Shown one piece after another: positions 60,306 to 64,000 of a stretch of 64,000 nt of DNA (position 1 is its first letter; each line of letters begins with the position of its first letter). The notes below the pieces were generated by a model. That model was not told the DNA's origin. It searched no databases and saw only the letters and a list, made by a program, of their open reading frames with translations. The stretch lies in contig NZ_JAPIVP010000005.1 of assembly GCF_026239555.1 (NCBI RefSeq), forward strand, positions 62,001 through 126,000, written 5' to 3'. The position numbers and the translations under genes are program-made. This DNA comes from Pedobacter sp. PF22-3. Lineage in GTDB: Bacteria > Bacteroidota > Bacteroidia > Sphingobacteriales > Sphingobacteriaceae.

Positions 60306-61789
60306 TTGGCTAACCGTTTTAACCCGGCCCTGGCCTGGTTTTCAATACTGCTTTCAAACTCATGATTTTTCATGGCAATGGCAGTATTGAAAGCCTCTTT
60401 TGCTTTTGCTAGGTTTTTCCTTCTTTCATAAATCTTACCCATCTGCACCGCAGCATTTGCCGCAAAATAATACTTCAGGTTTTTCCCGTCATTAATTGTT
60501 TCCTGATAAGCCGCTAATGCTTGATCGTCTTTCCCTAAATCATCATAAATTCTACCTAAACGGTAATTTAGCTCTATTCTATCTTTATCGTTAGTGTAAT
60601 CCATTGCCTTCTTACCATCAATTATCTGTAAGGCCCTGCTTAAATAACCACCATCAAACAGCAGTCTGGCTTTTAAAAGGTCAACGGTTGGTATTTCTGC
60701 GACAGCTTCAGCCTTGGCTTGTTTATCCTTCTCCATATAGGTATAGCCATTTTTAACTGCCTTTGCAACAAAGGCCGTATATGTCGCTTTATCTCCTTTC
60801 AGAAGAGCGATCCAGCCCAAATGAAGGTAAGCGTCCTTTACAAAGTTTACACCCTTCGTAGTTTGTAAAAACCGGTTAAAATAAGTGCCAGCATTGAGGT
60901 CAAGTTTATTTAAATGTGCAATTCCTTCCAGATAGTCCAGGTAAGGAAAAGGCTGATAAACGCCGCCCTCTGGTCGCTTGGCTAAAATAGAAATGGCTTG
61001 TTCACTATGCCCGTTTTTTATGCATACATAACTTTGCAAATAACTTTTTAGTAAACTGGTATCGGCAATTCTCTCGGTATACTTCATTGTTTTCGCATAT
61101 GCCAGCGGGCTATGTGCCACATCAGTTAATACATAAGCGTAATAAAATACCACTTCTTCGTAAAAAGGTTCATAAGATGACTTTGGCAGGTTATCAGCCA
61201 ACTTTTCGAACATATTTAATCCGCTCTGCAGGTTTCCTTTAATACCGAAGGTTGAAAGCGCTGTTTTTAAAGCACCGTCGGGAAGATTACCTAACACGGC
61301 ATTAATCAAACCCAGTCCTTTTAAGTTCAGATGAAAATTTGGAAACTTCTTATTATTATCCTGCAAAAGGCTGTTCGCTCTTTTAACTTCCATAGCCGCG
61401 TTAAAATACTCTCCGAAACGGCCACGAATGAGCGCCCATTGCAAATTAATTTCCGCCTGCGCATAGAGGTAGTATGGCGAATTTTTATCATCATCGCTTA
61501 TTTGATCCAAACGTTTAGATTTATTTCCTTTTAAACGGTCAAAATCAGCCTTGCTCTCTGAAGTTAAAACTGTAAAATAATCTACATAATTTTCCAGAAG
61601 CGGAATAATGGAATTATTGGGATGCTGTTTCTTTTCTGTAGAGATATAAGCCCTTGCATTCCCCAACTTCAGTTCGAATATACTTTTATAAGCATTTAAG
61701 CAGTTGTTATTGAAATCGAAGTTTGCAAGTGAAAACAAAGGAGAGAGGAGCAGGGCAGACGTTATATACAAACGGAAGCTTTTATTCAT
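60302..61789 (-). CDS. Secreted TPR-repeat protein
   Basis: 495 residues. Signal peptide MNKSFRLYITSALLLSPLFSLA, then helical repeats along the whole chain. The clearest TPRs are at about 400-485: YRLGRIYDDLGKDDQALAAY, NAAVQMGKIYERRKNLAKAK and EAFNTAIAMKNHEFESSIEN. It is probably a periplasmic scaffold for other proteins. No enzyme motif is seen. It ends in a 4-base overlap with the convergent KASIII gene. Confidence 0.85.
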   Translation of the reverse strand: MNKSFRLYITSALLLSPLFSLANFDFNNNCLNAYKSIFELKLGNARAYISTEKKQHPNNSIIPLLENYVDYFTVLTSESKADFDRLKGNKSKRLDQISDDDKNSPYYLYAQAEINLQWALIRGRFGEYFNAAMEVKRANSLLQDNNKKFPNFHLNLKGLGLINAVLGNLPDGALKTALSTFGIKGNLQSGLNMFEKLADNLPKSSYEPFYEEVVFYYAYVLTDVAHSPLAYAKTMKYTERIADTSLLKSYLQSYVCIKNGHSEQAISILAKRPEGGVYQPFPYLDYLEGIAHLNKLDLNAGTYFNRFLQTTKGVNFVKDAYLHLGWIALLKGDKATYTAFVAKAVKNGYTYMEKDKQAKAEAVAEIPTVDLLKARLLFDGGYLSRALQIIDGKKAMDYTNDKDRIELNYRLGRIYDDLGKDDQALAAYQETINDGKNLKYYFAANAAVQMGKIYERRKNLAKAKEAFNTAIAMKNHEFESSIENQARAGLKRLAN

Positions 61790-61912
61790 TAGGGATTCTA
61801 TTTCGGTTTTGTTCTATGCTGCCACGACAGCTTCACATTTAAACAAATATTTACATTAAACGCTAAAATCATATTCTTGTTTTGTGTAAGCGCAGAAATT
61901 GACCAAAACAAA

Positions 61913-61941
61913 AAACGTCCCGATTAAATCGGGACGTTCAA
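61913..61941 (-). terminator. Terminator after the zinc-ribbon gene
   Basis: AACGTCCCGATT and AATCGGGACGTT form a near-perfect stem; on the minus strand TTTTTTGTTTT follows. Confidence 0.88.
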
Positions 61942-61959
61942 ATAATCTTATAATTTAGA

Positions 61960-62703
61960 TTAAGCTTCTGCTACTTCGTGTGTTAAAGCTTCATCAACCA
62001 AAATACGACCGCAGTGTTCACAAACGATAATTTTTTTACGTTGACGGATATCCAATTGACGTTGAGGCGGAATCTGGTTAAAACAACCAGAGCAAGAATC
62101 GCGATCGATGGTTACTACAGCCAGACCATTTACAGCATTTTTGCGTAAACGTTTATAGGCAACCAATAAACGCTCTTCGATTTGAGGCTCAGCTTTATCC
62201 GCTTTCTTTTGTAAATCCTGCTCTTCTTTTTCAGTTTCAGCAGTAATTACATCCAATTCGCCTTTTTTAACTTCCAAATCTTTCTTTCTGCCATCTAACT
62301 CTGCTTTAGCTGCTTCGTAGATTTCAGTTTTAGAAGTGATTTCGAAACCGTGTTCTTTAATTTTCTTTTCAGAAACCTGGATATCTAAACCTTGAATCTC
62401 AATTTCTTTAGTTAAAGCATCGTATTCACGGTTATTTTTAACTTCTTTTAATTGAGTATCGTATCTTTTGATGGCTGCTTGCGCATCTTTAATTGTATTT
62501 TTACGTGTTACGATCGAATCTTCAAGGTCATCAAGCTCAGCTTTGATTTTTGCAATTCTAGTTTCTAATCCTAAAACGTCATCCTCAAGATCGGCAACCT
62601 CCATTGGTAATTCTCCACGTACCTGGCGGATCTTATCAATTTTTGTGTGGATATTTTGTAATTCGTATAAAGCTTTTAGCTTTTGTTCTACGGTTTGTTC
62701 CAT
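61960..62703 (-). CDS. C4-type zinc-ribbon coiled-coil protein (CT398/DUF164 type)
   Basis: 247 residues. Residues 1-180 are a long coiled coil (KLKALYELQNIHTKIDKIRQ, EVADLEDDVLGLETRIAKIK). The C-terminal zinc ribbon is CSGCFNQIPPQRQLDIRQRK then VCEHCGRILVDE, with two CxxC pairs. The architecture is that of the CT398 group, thought to act in RNA or secretion-related assembly, but the role is unproven. Its start overlaps the stop of the Nif3-like gene by 1 base, so the two are co-translated. Confidence 0.9.
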   Translation of the reverse strand: MEQTVEQKLKALYELQNIHTKIDKIRQVRGELPMEVADLEDDVLGLETRIAKIKAELDDLEDSIVTRKNTIKDAQAAIKRYDTQLKEVKNNREYDALTKEIEIQGLDIQVSEKKIKEHGFEITSKTEIYEAAKAELDGRKKDLEVKKGELDVITAETEKEEQDLQKKADKAEPQIEERLLVAYKRLRKNAVNGLAVVTIDRDSCSGCFNQIPPQRQLDIRQRKKIIVCEHCGRILVDEALTHEVAEA

Positions 62704-63800
62704 TAAAACAAGTAATTTATGGGGTTTGTATTTTGCTCCGTTAAACGGATTGCAAAGTTAGTAAATTTTTTCTGAATAATTTCAAGCAATAAATTTGAGG
62801 TAAATTGTTCAGTTTCAAAGTGTCCGATGTCCGCAATGATCAATTTTTCCTCTGCATCGAAAAACTCGTGATATTTAAAATCTGCGGTAATAAAAGCATC
62901 CGCACCGGCAGCAATGGCATCTTTTAACAGAAAGCTTCCTGAACCGCCACAAACTGCCACTTTTTTAATCCTTTTGCCAATTACTTCTGTGTGCCTAACC
63001 ACTTTAGCCTGCATCCTGTCTTTTACCAGGTGTAAAAAATCGTAAGCATCCATGTCGTATTCCAACCAACCCACCATGCCCGAACCAACCAGTTGGTGTT
63101 TGTTTTCGAGTTTGTAAATATCGTAAGCTACCTCTTCGTAAGGATGGTTTTCGAACAGCGCAACCAGAATTTTTCGCTCGGCCTGTGTAGGGTAAACCAT
63201 TTCGATACGCACTTCAGCCTCGCGATGGCGAATACCTTTTTCGCCCACAAATGGGTCTGAATCTTCATTCCCCTTAAACGTACCAAAACCATCAGCATTG
63301 AAACTACATTCGCTATAGTTGCCAATGTTCCCCGCTCCGGCATAAAACAATGCAGATCGCAATTGTTCGGCCTGGGCCTGTGGACAATAAGTAACCAGTT
63401 TTTTTAACAAACCTGCTTTTGGTAAAAGTACCTTTGTACCTGTTAAACCCAAACGTTCACAGATCCTCGCATTTACACCGGTATGGATACTGTCTAAATT
63501 GGTATGAATGGCATAAAGCGCAATGTTGTTTTTAATGGCTTTTAACACTACACGTTCCACGTAGTTTTTTCCATTGAGTTTTTTTAGTCCTTTAAAAACT
63601 ATCGGATGGTGGGTAATAATCAAATTGCATCCTGTCGAAATGGCTTCATCTACAATTTTCTCTACACAATCTAAAGCCACCAAAGCAGCACGGATTTCCA
63701 TGTTCGGATCGCCCACAATCAAGCCAGCGTTATCATAATCTTCCTGATAATTAAGTGGCGCAATGCTTTCTAAGTAATTGGTAATTTCAGCTAATTTCAT
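62703..63800 (-). CDS. Nif3-like dinuclear metal-centre hexameric protein
   Basis: 365 residues, DUF34/NIF3 family. NYQEDYDNAGLIVGDPNMEI is the start signature. Metal ligands include ITHHPIVFKGLKKLNG, HTNLDSIHTGVNARICERLG and, at the C terminus, FITADFKYHEFFDAEEK and IADIGHFETEQF. The middle (about 130-240) is an inserted CutA-like domain (KLVTYCPQAQAEQLRSALFY, AGAGNIGNYSECSF), the long form seen in Bacillus YqfO. GTP cyclohydrolase-like or metal roles are proposed, not settled. It is followed with 1-base overlap by the zinc-ribbon gene, a linkage I know from Bacteroidota. Confidence 0.93.
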   Translation of the reverse strand: MKLAEITNYLESIAPLNYQEDYDNAGLIVGDPNMEIRAALVALDCVEKIVDEAISTGCNLIITHHPIVFKGLKKLNGKNYVERVVLKAIKNNIALYAIHTNLDSIHTGVNARICERLGLTGTKVLLPKAGLLKKLVTYCPQAQAEQLRSALFYAGAGNIGNYSECSFNADGFGTFKGNEDSDPFVGEKGIRHREAEVRIEMVYPTQAERKILVALFENHPYEEVAYDIYKLENKHQLVGSGMVGWLEYDMDAYDFLHLVKDRMQAKVVRHTEVIGKRIKKVAVCGGSGSFLLKDAIAAGADAFITADFKYHEFFDAEEKLIIADIGHFETEQFTSNLLLEIIQKKFTNFAIRLTEQNTNPINYLF

Positions 63801-63858
63801 TGGATAAATATAGAAATTTCATCGCTTTAGTTTTCTTTTTCCGTCACTTCATTCAACA

Positions 63859-63893
63859 GAAAAAATCCGCACCCAATTTATTTGGATACGGAT
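63859..63893 (-). terminator. Terminator of the gene entering from the right edge
   Basis: Minus-strand ATCCGTATCCAA and TTGGGTGCGGAT pair around ATAAA and are followed by TTTTTCTG. Confidence 0.8.
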
Positions 63894-63916
63894 GTAAATA
63901 TCAAGATTTAGTTATC

Positions 63917-64000
63917 CTAGAATTTTCCTGCCTGCTGGAATCCACCGCCCATTCTTACCATCTGCAAGCTTTCAAAAACCATTTTCTGGTTGTGCTCAAA
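63917..64000 (-). CDS. C-terminal end of an unidentified gene, 5' part beyond the window
   Basis: The last 27 codons before a TAG at 63917-63919 read FEHNQKMVFESLQMVRM, GGGFQQAGKF. The frame is open to the window edge and ends in front of a good terminator, which supports a real gene. Too little is visible to name it. Confidence 0.55.
   Translation of the reverse strand, partial: FEHNQKMVFESLQMVRMGGGFQQAGKF

Overview
The window is a stretch of chromosome from a low-GC Bacteroidota bacterium, most like Pedobacter or another member of the Sphingobacteriaceae. The basis is a gliding-motility lipoprotein gene (gldH), a large outer-membrane receptor with a carboxypeptidase-like plug domain, a 7TM-DISM histidine kinase, an S16 protein with a long acidic/alanine tail, starts that rarely show a Shine-Dalgarno sequence, and many copies of the Bacteroidota promoter box TAnnTTTG. 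The genus is an inference from gene content and repeat style; no marker RNA gene is present.

Layout. 1-2043 is the 5' part of a minus-strand outer-membrane receptor gene cut by the window edge. 2144-6619 holds murF, then gldH, a RicT-like PSP1 gene and holB on the minus strand. 6620-7178 is non-coding and carries two head-to-head copies of a dispersed repeat plus the ruvX promoter. 7179-12182 is a plus-strand run: ruvX, an O-methyltransferase, two LysM/glucosaminidase paralogues, a carboxypeptidase-like-domain protein, a very small HExxH membrane protein and a DUF3078 outer-membrane protein. 12185-14002 is a divergent pair, a siderophore-interacting flavoprotein and a PchR-like AraC regulator, with a striking direct repeat between them. 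14102-20375 holds a CBM9/DUF5916 protein, ffh, a TonB-like protein and the YifB/ComM ATPase.

20391-21108 is an array of seven ~112-bp units rich in CTATATG/CCATATAG, directly followed by a GxxExxY (PD-(D/E)XK-like) gene. This is the least explained part of the window. 21605-27331 is mixed accessory and housekeeping content: an XAC2610-like secreted protein, a SanA-like protein, a small lipoprotein, a Crp-family regulator, a DJ-1/PfpI protein and a beta-CASP nuclease. proB-proA, an oligopeptidase, an M16 peptidase, def, a NifU-like gene and mrp follow, then an AsmA-like/GT51 protein, hpt and psd.

41569-46266 (minus) contains MscS and the ribosomal cluster rpsP-rimM-trmD-rplS. Between rimM and trmD lie a small lipoprotein gene and a decayed paralogue with frameshifts. 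46410-56523 includes a 5'-nucleotidase, YbjQ, pfkA, a DsbD split into two polypeptides, birA, rsfS, ftsH, a LUD-domain gene and two unrecognised secreted proteins. 56620-63800 holds a two-component pair, a KASIII enzyme, a TPR protein, a zinc-ribbon coiled-coil protein and a Nif3-like protein. The last 84 bases are the 3' end of an unidentified gene.

Most of the window is core metabolism and envelope biogenesis. The unusual signals are the repeat array beside the GxxExxY gene, several families of intergenic palindromes, the candidate AraC operator, the interrupted ribosomal operon and promoter boxes only 4-7 bases upstream of start codons. No tRNA, rRNA, CRISPR array, insertion sequence or prophage was seen.
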